From: Flagellimonas okinawensis
Lineage (GTDB): Bacteria; Bacteroidota; Bacteroidia; Flavobacteriales; Flavobacteriaceae
Reading direction: 5' to 3'
Length of the DNA stretch: 64,000 nucleotides
NCBI RefSeq assembly: GCF_029194005.1
Contig: NZ_JARFVA010000011.1
Span: forward strand, 1 to 64,000
Shown: in pieces, positions 34,017 to 41,978 of the stretch
How the letters are laid out: every line of letters starts with the position of its first letter
How positions within the stretch are numbered: position 1 is the stretch's first letter
Position numbers and translations under genes: made by a program
Notes under the pieces: generated by a model
The model's input: only the letters and a program-made list of their open reading frames with translations
Database searches by the model: none
What the model was told of the DNA's origin: nothing

Positions 34017-34868
34017 TTAGTTATCGTTGAGTTCCAAAATGGGCACCTTTGGGTCGTACCCTATCTTTTTCACCAAGGGATTGGATAGTATGCTACCGAA
34101 GAAAAGATGTTTTTTATTGAGAAAGGCTACCATATCACACCCGTTATCGTCTATAAAGGTATTGATGCCCCTACTTATCTTATCGGCCGGTAAAAAATGC
34201 ATTTCATGATCCGTGCCCTGTAAAATTTCCTGTAGGAGTTCCTTATTGGCCTGTTCCTTTCGGTCCAGCGTACCGTCCCTGTCCCTGTCTATATGCACTA
34301 CATTGATCTTGGCATCCCATAGGCGGGCCAGCTCGACCAAATCGGACATTTTTCTTTTTTTAAAGGCGGTCCTGTAATCTGTGGGGAAAACAATTTCCTT
34401 TAATCCGCCCAACCTATACCCGTTTGGGACGGCGATGACCGGACACTCCCTTATCTGTTCCATTACATTCACCGTATTGGTACCGAAAATACGTGCCTTG
34501 GACTCGGTGATACCTTTGGTGCCCATCACGATAAGGTCGATATCCTTTTTGGCAACGGTGCTTTTTACGGCTTCTGTCAAACTGTTCAGCGTCGTCTTGG
34601 TATGAAACCGGTGTTTGTCATTGCGTGGGTGAAGTTCGATCATTTGCATCACGCGCTGCATGGCCTCCTCCGACTCTTGTTTTGCCGCTTCGTAATAAGG
34701 TTCCCCTGTTTCCGGCACGCGCATACTGTCCAAGGTATAGCCAGAGACTTGAAAGGCGTTGAGAATATAGAAGTCACAACGCACATTCTGATATAGATCC
34801 ATTGCATAAATAATTGCGTTCCATGCATTTTGGGAATAATCGGTGGGTAACAATATCCTCTTGTCCAT
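34017..34868 (-). CDS. Universal stress protein, two UspA domains
   Basis: 283 aa. Domain 1 (about 1-150) begins RILLPTDYSQNAWNAI and keeps the ATP-binding motif G-x2-G-x9-G-T in VMGTKGITESKARIFGTNT. Domain 2 begins KEIVFPTDYRTAFKKRK and is degenerate. Tandem UspA proteins sense or buffer ATP and support survival under growth arrest. First gene of a two-gene unit with the 142-aa protein; a TGAT-type promoter precedes it. Confidence 0.93.
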   Translation of the reverse strand: MDKRILLPTDYSQNAWNAIIYAMDLYQNVRCDFYILNAFQVSGYTLDSMRVPETGEPYYEAAKQESEEAMQRVMQMIELHPRNDKHRFHTKTTLNSLTEAVKSTVAKKDIDLIVMGTKGITESKARIFGTNTVNVMEQIRECPVIAVPNGYRLGGLKEIVFPTDYRTAFKKRKMSDLVELARLWDAKINVVHIDRDRDGTLDRKEQANKELLQEILQGTDHEMHFLPADKISRGINTFIDDNGCDMVAFLNKKHLFFGSILSNPLVKKIGYDPKVPILELNDN

Positions 34869-34886
34869 GTTGATCTTGTTTTATGG

Positions 34887-34929
34887 AAAAGTTACGTCCC
34901 CTTGGGATCAAATCCTATGATATAGGTCA
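34887..34929 (-). promoter_or_regulatory. CRP/FNR-type promoter of the universal stress protein gene at 34868
   Basis: Dyad TGAT-ATAG-GTCA at 34918-34929 (centre 34923.5) and TAACTTTT -7 element at 34887-34894 (centre 34890.5), spacing 33.0 bp. The TCA half-site doubles as the stop codon (TGA, minus strand) of the upstream universal stress gene. Confidence 0.65.
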
Positions 34930-35742
34930 ATTCGGGTTGTCGGGCAAGATCAAGAAAGGCACCTTTAACTTGGTGTTGAGTTCCTTGATGATCCCCTTAC
35001 CGATAAACTCGAGAAAAAAGTGGTGTGGATGGTAGACCATACAGAGCATATCGATGCCCCAAAGTTCTATGAATTCCAAAATAGTGTTCACCTTTCCGTC
35101 AAAAACGGGCAGTTTGACCTCTTTGGAGGCATCTGCGGAAACAGCTTCAAGAAAGTCGGACCTATGTTTTTTTACCAGGGCGTCCCCTTCCTTCTCCTCA
35201 ATGCTCATAGGTATGATCTCGCTGTCCATCAATCCTCCGAAAAAAGTAATGGTATCGATGTTCTTTTGGGAAATGGGGTTGGCGTAATTAGAGGTAAAGG
35301 CCAATTTTTCGACCTTTTTAAAGTCGATTTCCAAAGGGACCACCAAAACGGGACAGCTCTTGATATCCCGTACCAATTGCATCGCATTGTTACCGAACAA
35401 TATATGCTTGATCTCTTCCTTTTCCTTGTTGCCTATAACGGTCACATCCACCTTTTCCTTAAGCGCATAAGCCGCAATACCGGTGGTCAGATCACAACAG
35501 AGGGGTACTTTTTTAAACATATGCCTTTCATTCTCCCCTGCATCCCTGACCAAACGGTGGACCAGGGCATCCAGTTCCTGAATGGCGGCAGATTCCGCTT
35601 TTTCCTTTTGGGGATCGTTCCCGCTACTGCAAACGTTGACAATATGGAAAGTGGCTGGTCTGTCCTTGAACAATCGGGCCGCATAATACAATGCGTTATA
35701 GGAATTGTTCGAAAAATCGGTGGGCACTAATACTTGTAACAT
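34927..35742 (-). CDS. Universal stress protein, two UspA domains, degenerate ATP motif
   Basis: 271 aa. Domain 1 starts LQVLVPTDFSNNSYNALYYA. The nucleotide motif region reads VIGNKEKEEIKHILFGNNA, where the second Gly of G-x2-G is replaced by Glu, so ATP binding may be lost. Domain 2 starts KLAFTSNYANPISQK. Cysteines occur in CSSGND and PLCCDL. Starts 8 bp after the stop of the 280-aa universal stress gene, so the two form one operon. Confidence 0.9.
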   Translation of the reverse strand: MLQVLVPTDFSNNSYNALYYAARLFKDRPATFHIVNVCSSGNDPQKEKAESAAIQELDALVHRLVRDAGENERHMFKKVPLCCDLTTGIAAYALKEKVDVTVIGNKEKEEIKHILFGNNAMQLVRDIKSCPVLVVPLEIDFKKVEKLAFTSNYANPISQKNIDTITFFGGLMDSEIIPMSIEEKEGDALVKKHRSDFLEAVSADASKEVKLPVFDGKVNTILEFIELWGIDMLCMVYHPHHFFLEFIGKGIIKELNTKLKVPFLILPDNPN

Positions 35743-35750
35743 GTCTTTTA

Positions 35751-36593
35751 TTATTGGTTATAGGGAAGTACTAAAAATGGGACTTTGCTATGCAGGCCCA
35801 CATTTTTGATGATGGGTTCCACAAAAAGGCGCTCAATGAACGAATGCTTGTTCTTGACCATGGTCAACAGTTCTACCGGTACCTTCTCCTGAAAACCGTT
35901 GATCGCGGTAATCAACCCTTGGTCTGACAGGTCGTAAAACTCATAATTGTACTCCAAAAGCCTGCCTTCCAAATAGGCTCTTCGTTCTTCCTGTTCGGGA
36001 TCCAGTCCCTCGGGAGCGGTTACGTGGAGCACATGGAGCTTGGAATGCCACAGTTTGGAGAACTTGAGCAAAAAATCAAGATCGGGGCTTTTGTAGTCCA
36101 CTTCGTAATCCGTGGGGAACAAGATATTATAAGGTGGCCTGTACCGAAAATCGGAAGGGACCGCCAAAACGGGGATCTTCGATTTTTGGATGACGTGCAC
36201 CGTATTGGAACCGAAGAGTATTTCCTTGGCCCCTGTTGCCCCTTGGGTTCCCATTACGATAAAATCGATGGTCTCCCTTCTGGATATGGAATCGATCTCT
36301 TCCACCAAGGTATTGAAGGCAGCATGGCCGACATACTGGTGCTTGGCATTGTTGAACTCTTTCTTTATCCGATCAATGGTTTTGTCAAGGGCCTCCTCCG
36401 CCCTGTACCGCTCATCATCCGGCAAGCCCAATTGACCCGGACTTCCCAAGGCGTAATCCACACGGTACACCGGTGGTGTATAGGCATGTACCAAGTAAAA
36501 TATGCAGGTAGCATCTTCCAATAACCTTACGGCATACGAGATGGCATGGTATGCATTTTCGGAGAAATCGGTGGGCAGGACTACTTTGATCAT
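35751..36593 (-). CDS. Universal stress protein, two UspA domains
   Basis: 280 aa. Domain 1 starts KVVLPTDFSENAYHAISYA; the ATP motif is intact in VMGTQGATGAKEILFGSNT. Domain 2 starts NILFPTDYEVDYKSPD and has lost the motif. First gene of a two-gene universal stress operon (8 bp to the next). The promoter upstream is the best example of the shared operator: perfect dyad, perfect -7. Confidence 0.93.
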   Translation of the reverse strand: MIKVVLPTDFSENAYHAISYAVRLLEDATCIFYLVHAYTPPVYRVDYALGSPGQLGLPDDERYRAEEALDKTIDRIKKEFNNAKHQYVGHAAFNTLVEEIDSISRRETIDFIVMGTQGATGAKEILFGSNTVHVIQKSKIPVLAVPSDFRYRPPYNILFPTDYEVDYKSPDLDFLLKFSKLWHSKLHVLHVTAPEGLDPEQEERRAYLEGRLLEYNYEFYDLSDQGLITAINGFQEKVPVELLTMVKNKHSFIERLFVEPIIKNVGLHSKVPFLVLPYNQ

Positions 36594-36623
36594 GGCACGG
36601 TAGTGTTTATAGCTTTATGGGAA

Positions 36624-36666
36624 CAAAGCTATTTGGAACCGGCATCATATACCATGATTTCCATCA
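36624..36666 (-). promoter_or_regulatory. CRP/FNR-type promoter of the universal stress operon at 36593
   Basis: Perfect dyad TGAT-TTCC-ATCA at 36655-36666 (centre 36660.5) and perfect TAGCTTTG -7 element at 36624-36631 (centre 36627.5), spacing 33.0 bp. No TTG -33 box; the dyad covers that region, as expected for class II activation. Confidence 0.75.
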
Positions 36667-36712
36667 CATTGCGAGAATTTAACACTATCCCAAGGAAGTC
36701 CAAAAAAGAGGG

Positions 36713-37549
36713 TCATTCGTGAATCACAAAAAATGGGATCTTGGTATGAAAGCTTATTTGCTCGACCGTGGAATCGAACAAGATCTGTTGGATAAAGTTC
36801 AGGTTCTTGGCCACCATGACCATCATATCGATGTCCCTGCTTTCCACAAAGCACTGTATGGCCGATTTGACCTTTTTATTGGTGATGGTATGGAAGCTAT
36901 GGAGCCCCGGGAATGTTGCCTCCATGAAATCGGAGAGCTGCTCTTTGTTCTCTCGCTGTTCCACATTGAGCACTTCGTCCTCTTTGATGGCGTTCATGAT
37001 CCTAAACTTGGAATGGCCCAAACGTATCATCTCCTCCATGGGATGTAAAATGTGCAGGGAATAAAAGATATTGAAATCGGTGGGAAAAGCTATTTCCCTT
37101 GGTTTGGCGAGCACGACTTCTTCCGGTACAACAAGGGTATTGCACTGTACTTTGGTGATCACATCGCCCGCATTGCTCCCAAGCACCTTCCCCTTGATCC
37201 CGTTGGCGCCCTTGGTCCCCATGACAATGAGCTCGATCTTATGTTCCTCGATATGTTTCTTGATGCTGGGAATAAAAAAACCGTACTCGTGAAGCGCAAA
37301 GAAAAAATGATTAGCCTCCGTGCTGTGTCTACGACTTTCCCTGACCAGATCGGTCAATTGGCCCTTGGTATTGTCGGTGGGACCGCCTCCCACCTGCTCA
37401 AAGGACTCGGCATCCCTTTTGGTATCCAGCAAAGTACCCACATAGAGCAAATGGAAATTGCATTCTACCGAACTGAAGAGTACTTGAGCATACTTCAAGG
37501 CCCGCAGGGAGTTATCGGAAAAATCCGTTGGGACCAGAATATTTTTCAT
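36713..37549 (-). CDS. Universal stress protein, two UspA domains
   Basis: 278 aa. Domain 1 starts KNILVPTDFSDNSLRALKYA; ATP motif in VMGTKGANGIKGKVLGSNA is intact. Domain 2 starts EIAFPTDFNIFYSLH and is degenerate. Its own upstream dyad (TGAT-AAAT-ATCA) suggests a separate transcript from the pair that follows, although no terminator is visible in the 119-bp gap. Confidence 0.92.
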   Translation of the reverse strand: MKNILVPTDFSDNSLRALKYAQVLFSSVECNFHLLYVGTLLDTKRDAESFEQVGGGPTDNTKGQLTDLVRESRRHSTEANHFFFALHEYGFFIPSIKKHIEEHKIELIVMGTKGANGIKGKVLGSNAGDVITKVQCNTLVVPEEVVLAKPREIAFPTDFNIFYSLHILHPMEEMIRLGHSKFRIMNAIKEDEVLNVEQRENKEQLSDFMEATFPGLHSFHTITNKKVKSAIQCFVESRDIDMMVMVAKNLNFIQQILFDSTVEQISFHTKIPFFVIHE

Positions 37550-37568
37550 CTGTCATGAATTGATGGGG

Positions 37569-37610
37569 CAAGTTTGTGATTCAGGGTCAAAAAAGGAATG
37601 ATAAATATCA
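37569..37610 (-). promoter_or_regulatory. CRP/FNR-type operator upstream of the universal stress gene at 37549
   Basis: Perfect dyad TGAT-AAAT-ATCA at 37599-37610 (centre 37604.5). The best -7 candidate is CAAACTTG (37569-37576), 4 of 6 matches at 32 bp. The site is strong; the core promoter is weak. Confidence 0.55.
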
Positions 37611-37636
37611 CTTGCGCCTACAGGGCACCCATTTTA

Positions 37637-38686
37637 TCAATGTACCTGTTCGAGTGCCTCCCTATCGAGCACGATGATATTCCGGTTCTCGATGGCGATC
37701 AATCCCTCGTGCTTAAAGTCGGAAAGGGTCCTGATAAGGCTCTCGGTGGCAATGCCCGCCACTCCTGCCAGATCGCTCCTTGCGATCTTCAGGCCCCCGT
37801 CCTTGTCCCTGTGCATTGCCTTGGCATACATCAAAAGGGTCTGGGCGGTTTTCTTTCTCACGGAGCTATAGGCCATCTGGAGCAGCTGTTTTTTAATATT
37901 TTCCAAATCCCCGGCAATGACATCCATCAGTTCAAGGGATACGTTTCTGTTGTCCTCCAAAATGGCCTTTACCTTTTCCTTTGATATTCCTGCGAGTTCA
38001 ACATCCTCCAAGGCCACGGCATATTCTTGATAGGGCAAGTGGTCGGTAAGGGAGGTAAATCCCAAAAAATCGTCCTCGGAATAAATGGAAGTGATCAGTT
38101 CCTTGCCCTCCTCGTCCAATCCACAGCTTTTTACCACTCCCTTAAGGATCAGGTAGACCATATTGGAATGTTCCCCTTTGGCATAGACCGTCTCCTCCCT
38201 TTTAAAGGAGAATATTTGGCCATGGTCGTCGAAAAAGTTTTTGAGCTCGTTCAAGTTCCGTATTTCCTCTCCCCATTGCACTTTTTTGGGATGTTCGACC
38301 AACACGCGCTCCATGTGCTCCGCCTTTTCAAGACGGCAATTGATGGCCGACAGGAGTTCCTCTTCCTCGAAAGGTTTGGTCAGGTAATCATCGGCCCCTA
38401 GGTTCATTCCCCTCCTCACATCCTGTCTTTCGGTCTTCGCAGACACGAAAATAAAAGGAATATACCTTGTCGACTCCGTTGTGGAGAGGGCTTCCAAGAC
38501 CCCGTAGCCATCCATTTCGGGCATCATGATATCGCACAGTACCAGATCGGGGCGATCCTTTATCGCCATTTCCACTGCCATTTTACCATTGGATGCGGAA
38601 CGGACATCAAAACCGGACAGTTCCAACAGTTCGGCCATATTTTCACGTAGTGAGGTGTCATCCTCGACCAGTAGTATCTTTTTCAT
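37637..38686 (-). CDS. Response regulator fused to a CRP/FNR-type transcription factor
   Basis: 349 aa from the ATG at 38686; upstream codons would run further into the kinase gene. N-terminal receiver: acidic pocket E8-D9-D10, phosphoacceptor D52 (LVLCDIMMPEMDG), K104 (LTKPFEEEE). Then a cyclic-nucleotide-binding-like beta barrel (about 145-255, YAKGEHSNMVYLILKGVVKSCG) and a C-terminal Crp-type winged helix with recognition helix ATESLIRTLSDFKHEGLI. It has E-x3-R as in CRP and FNR. No FNR-type Cys cluster is present, so input is probably by phosphorylation. Overlaps the histidine kinase gene by 29 bp, its likely partner. Best local candidate to read the TGAT-N4-ATCA sites. Confidence 0.92.
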   Translation of the reverse strand: MKKILLVEDDTSLRENMAELLELSGFDVRSASNGKMAVEMAIKDRPDLVLCDIMMPEMDGYGVLEALSTTESTRYIPFIFVSAKTERQDVRRGMNLGADDYLTKPFEEEELLSAINCRLEKAEHMERVLVEHPKKVQWGEEIRNLNELKNFFDDHGQIFSFKREETVYAKGEHSNMVYLILKGVVKSCGLDEEGKELITSIYSEDDFLGFTSLTDHLPYQEYAVALEDVELAGISKEKVKAILEDNRNVSLELMDVIAGDLENIKKQLLQMAYSSVRKKTAQTLLMYAKAMHRDKDGGLKIARSDLAGVAGIATESLIRTLSDFKHEGLIAIENRNIIVLDREALEQVH

Positions 38687-40196
38687 TTTCTTCTGTGTTA
38701 TGTATTGGTAGGTAGAGTGTAAAGGTCGATCCAACGCCCATGGCACTTTTAAAGGTCACATTGGCCTCGAGGTTGTGCATATGCTGGCGGACAATGTTCA
38801 GACCTATACCGGTTCCTTGAAAGGTAAGCACATTACTGGCCCTAAAATATCGATCAAAAATAAAGGGCTGATCTTCCGGGGGTATCCCAAATCCATTATC
38901 GATCACATCGATTCTCAACTGGTTCCCATCTTTGGCGACCTTAAGTTCAATATCGGAATGTTCGGGCGAATATTTTATGGCATTGTGCACGAGATTGGAA
39001 AGGGCGAGGCCCAATATTTTTTCATCAAAATAGACCACTATCCCATCAATATCCTCGGGATAGCGAATCCGCTGCCCTTCCTTTAAAAGGGTATTGGAAT
39101 CATAGACCACCTCATTGATCAATTTGCTCAGTGGAAAACGGACCATGTTATATTTCACCTTGCCCATATCCAACCGTTCAATGGAGAGAAAATCGGTCAG
39201 GATATTATCCAGGTACTTTACCTTGGATTTGATCGTGGAGATATGTTTGTCCCTTTTGTCCTGTTGTTCGGTATCCGTATACTTCGTCAAAAGTGAGGTG
39301 GAGGTCAATATACTTGTCAGAGGCGTCTTGAACTCATGGGATACCAAGGATAGGAACTTCGTCTTGAGCTCGTTGAGTTTTTTCTCCGCCTTCAAGGCCT
39401 GTTGCAACTGTTGTGTCCGTTCCTCGACCGTATGCTCAAGTTGCTCGGTATAGTTCTTTCTTTCGGTGATGTCCAGCACAATGGCCACGAAAACCTTTCT
39501 TTTCCCTATCGAAGATAATTGCAGGTGGACCTCTACCGGATAGCGGGTCCCGTCCTTTCGTTCATGGACCGTTTCAAAGATCACCTTTTCCCGTCTTGAG
39601 GAGAGCAATGGCGAGACCAATCGCTTCATGACATCGATGGTGACCTTGGGCTTGATGTCCATTACGGACATATCGCTCAGTTCTTCCATCTGGTAGCCCA
39701 GATTGAGCTGTGCCCCACGGTTGACGTTGATGAAGGTAAACGTTTCCACATCAAAGACATAGATTTCATTGAGGGATTCATCAAAGATCTGGAACCAGTA
39801 GTCAATGGTCTGTTCCGCCTTTTTACGTTCGGTGATATCCTTGATCAGGGCGAGCACATAATGCTTCTGTAATAGTTTGAATGGGTTCAAGCTGATTTCC
39901 AAGGGAAACTCCTCCCCTCCCTTCCGGACTCCCAAAAGGTCTACTTCCGGTCCCATTTGCCTGGATTTCCCCTTGGCGATAAAATCGGACACCAAGGTAT
40001 CGTGCCTGTGCTTGAAACGTTCGGGAATCAGATCTTGCAGGGGCTTGCCATTGAGTTCCCCGGTCTCATAATCGAACATTTTGTTGGCCGCTGAGTTACT
40101 GGCCGTGATCAGTTGTTGATCATTGACAATAAGGATGCCCTCGGAGATGGCCTCCGACAAAATTCCTAGTACGTTACTTTTTGCGAACAGTTCCAA
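38658..40196 (-). CDS. PAS-domain sensor histidine kinase
   Basis: 512 aa from a TTG at 40196; no ATG fits upstream and the first PAS domain begins at about residue 10. PAS 1 (about 10-122) and PAS 2 (about 135-245), each ending in the DITERK linker; a coiled coil (about 248-280); HisKA with phosphorylation site H287 in SLVSHEFKTPLTS; HATPase with N box LVHNAIKYSPEHS, G1 DVIDNGFGIPPE and G2 GTGIGLNIV. No TM segment, so a cytoplasmic sensor, perhaps of redox or energy state. Co-transcribed and overlapping with the response regulator-CRP gene. Confidence 0.93.
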   Translation of the reverse strand: MELFAKSNVLGILSEAISEGILIVNDQQLITASNSAANKMFDYETGELNGKPLQDLIPERFKHRHDTLVSDFIAKGKSRQMGPEVDLLGVRKGGEEFPLEISLNPFKLLQKHYVLALIKDITERKKAEQTIDYWFQIFDESLNEIYVFDVETFTFINVNRGAQLNLGYQMEELSDMSVMDIKPKVTIDVMKRLVSPLLSSRREKVIFETVHERKDGTRYPVEVHLQLSSIGKRKVFVAIVLDITERKNYTEQLEHTVEERTQQLQQALKAEKKLNELKTKFLSLVSHEFKTPLTSILTSTSLLTKYTDTEQQDKRDKHISTIKSKVKYLDNILTDFLSIERLDMGKVKYNMVRFPLSKLINEVVYDSNTLLKEGQRIRYPEDIDGIVVYFDEKILGLALSNLVHNAIKYSPEHSDIELKVAKDGNQLRIDVIDNGFGIPPEDQPFIFDRYFRASNVLTFQGTGIGLNIVRQHMHNLEANVTFKSAMGVGSTFTLYLPIHNTEENEKDTTGRG

Positions 40197-40214
40197 AACA
40201 ATAAATAAATTTAC

Positions 40215-40257
40215 TGATTTAGATCATGGGGGGAAATTATTTACATGAGTATATTTA
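40215..40257 (+). promoter_or_regulatory. CRP/FNR-type promoter of the TerB-like gene; also adjoins the kinase start
   Basis: Perfect dyad TGAT-TTAG-ATCA at 40215-40226 (centre 40220.5) and TATATTTA -7 element at 40250-40257 (centre 40253.5), spacing 33.0 bp, serving the plus-strand gene at 40285. The dyad ends 19 bp before the divergent kinase start, and a TAAATTTA lies between, so binding could also affect the kinase gene. Confidence 0.65.
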
Positions 40258-40284
40258 AGATCGATCACTGAAAATTTACAGAAA

Positions 40285-40692
40285 ATGTTGGAATCCAAAA
40301 AAGAACTCGGCAATAAACTGTACCAAAACCTGGGCAAATTGTTCTACGCCATTGCCATGGCCGACCACAGCGTACATATGAAGGAAATGGAAAAACTCAA
40401 TGAAGTGGTCAAGGACCATTGGCTGGATGTCGATGATATAGAGGACGCCTATGGCACCGATGCGGCTTTCCAGATCATATCCGTTTTTGACTGGCTGTTG
40501 GAATATGAAAAGGATCAGGAAGAGATCTATGAAGAGTTCGAAGCCTTCTACATGGACCACAAAGTAGCCTTTACACCGGCCATAAAACATTTGGCCATGT
40601 CCACCTCCAGGGCAATAGCAGCAGCCTTCTCCGGTAGCAACAAGTCCGAACTGATCTTATTGGGACGCCTTCAGTTACTTTTTGACAAATGA
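40285..40692 (+). CDS. Small helical acidic protein, TerB-like
   Basis: 135 aa, soluble. GKLFYAIAMADHSVHMKEMEKLNEVV (about 17-42) looks like the first helices of a TerB domain, where acidic residues can bind metal; the later helix KHLAMSTSRAIAAAFSGSNKSELILLGRL would complete it. The similarity is modest and made by eye. Alone on the plus strand in this part of the cluster, with its own CRP/FNR-type promoter. Its stop directly abuts the stop of the convergent universal stress gene. Confidence 0.6.
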   Translation: MLESKKELGNKLYQNLGKLFYAIAMADHSVHMKEMEKLNEVVKDHWLDVDDIEDAYGTDAAFQIISVFDWLLEYEKDQEEIYEEFEAFYMDHKVAFTPAIKHLAMSTSRAIAAAFSGSNKSELILLGRLQLLFDK

Positions 40693-41514
40693 TCACAGCT
40701 TGATGGTCATCACTGGCATTTTCGCGTGATTGGATACATTTTCGGCCAAACTGCCCACTACAAAATGTGCGAGCCCCTTCCTGCCATGGGTGGGGATCAC
40801 CAATAGGTCGGCCCCTTGTTCAGCGCAGTAGTTCAAAATCCCCCGTTCCACACTATGGTGGTTGTAGAAATTCACCTTGACCTCCTGGCCCAATGCTTTC
40901 TTAAAGGATTCCATCCTTTTCTCCACATCGTCATATCCCATAAAATTGGCACCCGCGGTATTTACATATACCACCTCGAGGGATGCGGAAAAAAGATCCG
41001 CGAATGCCTTGGCCTTGGTATAAACGGGAATGCTCTCCTTTCCAAGATCACAGGCAAGGACCATTTTTGCGATCTTGAAATCCTCGTGCTCGCCCTTTAT
41101 TACGATCACCGGTAATTCCGAGCTCCTGACCACCTTTTCGGTATTGGAACCGACGAACAGTTCACTGAAACCACTTGTCCCATGGGAACCCATCACCACA
41201 AGATCGCAATGCTGCTCCCTGGCCACATTGTTCACCTCCTCAAAATCCTTGTAATTCTGGATTATGGCCTCAACGGGCACTTCTTTGAGATATTCCCTTT
41301 TGGTGAACTCCTTGATCTTTTCCTTGGCGAGCTTTAGAAAGTATTTGGCCTCGGCCTCCTCGGCTATCTCAGAATTGGCCAATACCGAATCGGAGATTCC
41401 GATCATATGGAGCAATATGATACCTGCTCCATGTTGTTTGGCTATTTTGGAGGCTACTTGAAGTGCGTATTCGGAATGTTCCGAGAAATCGATGGGTACC
41501 AATATTTTTTTCAT
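40693..41514 (-). CDS. Universal stress protein, two UspA domains
   Basis: 273 aa from the ATG at 41514 (MKKILVPIDFSEHSEYALQ); the frame extends upstream but that part is not Usp-like. Domain 1 ATP motif VMGSHGTSGFSELFVGSNT is intact. Domain 2 (from about 150) retains VIPTHGRKGLAHFVVGSLAENVSNHAKMPVMTIKL, closer to canonical UspA than the second domains of the other four. Promoter at 41617-41659 leaves a leader near 95 nt. Confidence 0.94.
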   Translation of the reverse strand: MKKILVPIDFSEHSEYALQVASKIAKQHGAGIILLHMIGISDSVLANSEIAEEAEAKYFLKLAKEKIKEFTKREYLKEVPVEAIIQNYKDFEEVNNVAREQHCDLVVMGSHGTSGFSELFVGSNTEKVVRSSELPVIVIKGEHEDFKIAKMVLACDLGKESIPVYTKAKAFADLFSASLEVVYVNTAGANFMGYDDVEKRMESFKKALGQEVKVNFYNHHSVERGILNYCAEQGADLLVIPTHGRKGLAHFVVGSLAENVSNHAKMPVMTIKL

Positions 41515-41616
41515 GATGTCCAGTGTTTGAACAAAATAGTGCCGTTCCTTCCATACAAAGGCAGTTTCCAAAAGTCCTATGCCGGCAACAGCTTCCATTT
41601 GTTTTAATGTTGACCT

Positions 41617-41659
41617 TAAAATTAATCAACATCATCAAGGGCTCCTATGACCAAGGTCA
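41617..41659 (-). promoter_or_regulatory. CRP/FNR-type promoter of the universal stress gene at 41514
   Basis: Perfect dyad TGAC-CAAG-GTCA at 41648-41659 (centre 41653.5) and TAATTTTA -7 element at 41617-41624 (centre 41620.5), spacing 33.0 bp. Here both half-sites are TGAC. Confidence 0.65.
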
Positions 41660-41682
41660 TAAACCCTTGGGCTCCATAAAAG

Positions 41683-41973
41683 CTAACCCAGTGCCTCAAG
41701 TCTCTTTTTTAAGGAGGCCACTTCCTGTTGTAGGCTTTCCACTTGTCCCAGCAGGTGATAAATGGCCTGTATGCCCTCCGGGTTGATTTCAAGCTCGTTG
41801 TGCAACCGCACCATTTTCTCCATCAAGGGAAGCTCCTCGATAGGGAAGCGGCTTTCCTCCTGTCCATATTCCACTTGCACGATCTCGTACTCGCAAAGCG
41901 TATGAACAAAGGATTCGCCCACCCCATGGAGCTTACAAAAAGTCTTTACCGAAATATAATTATCTTGTTTCAT
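41683..41973 (-). CDS. cbpM: CbpM-like chaperone modulator
   Basis: 96 aa. MerR-like N-terminal helix-turn-helix (YISVKTFCKLHGVGESFVHTLCEYEIV), then INPEGIQAIYHLLGQVESLQQEVASLKKRLEAL, the pattern of CbpM. In E. coli CbpM binds the J domain of CbpA and restrains it. It lies 5 bp after the CbpA gene on the same strand, as in the E. coli cbpAM operon. Confidence 0.88.
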   Translation of the reverse strand: MKQDNYISVKTFCKLHGVGESFVHTLCEYEIVQVEYGQEESRFPIEELPLMEKMVRLHNELEINPEGIQAIYHLLGQVESLQQEVASLKKRLEALG

Positions 41974-41978
41974 GACGT

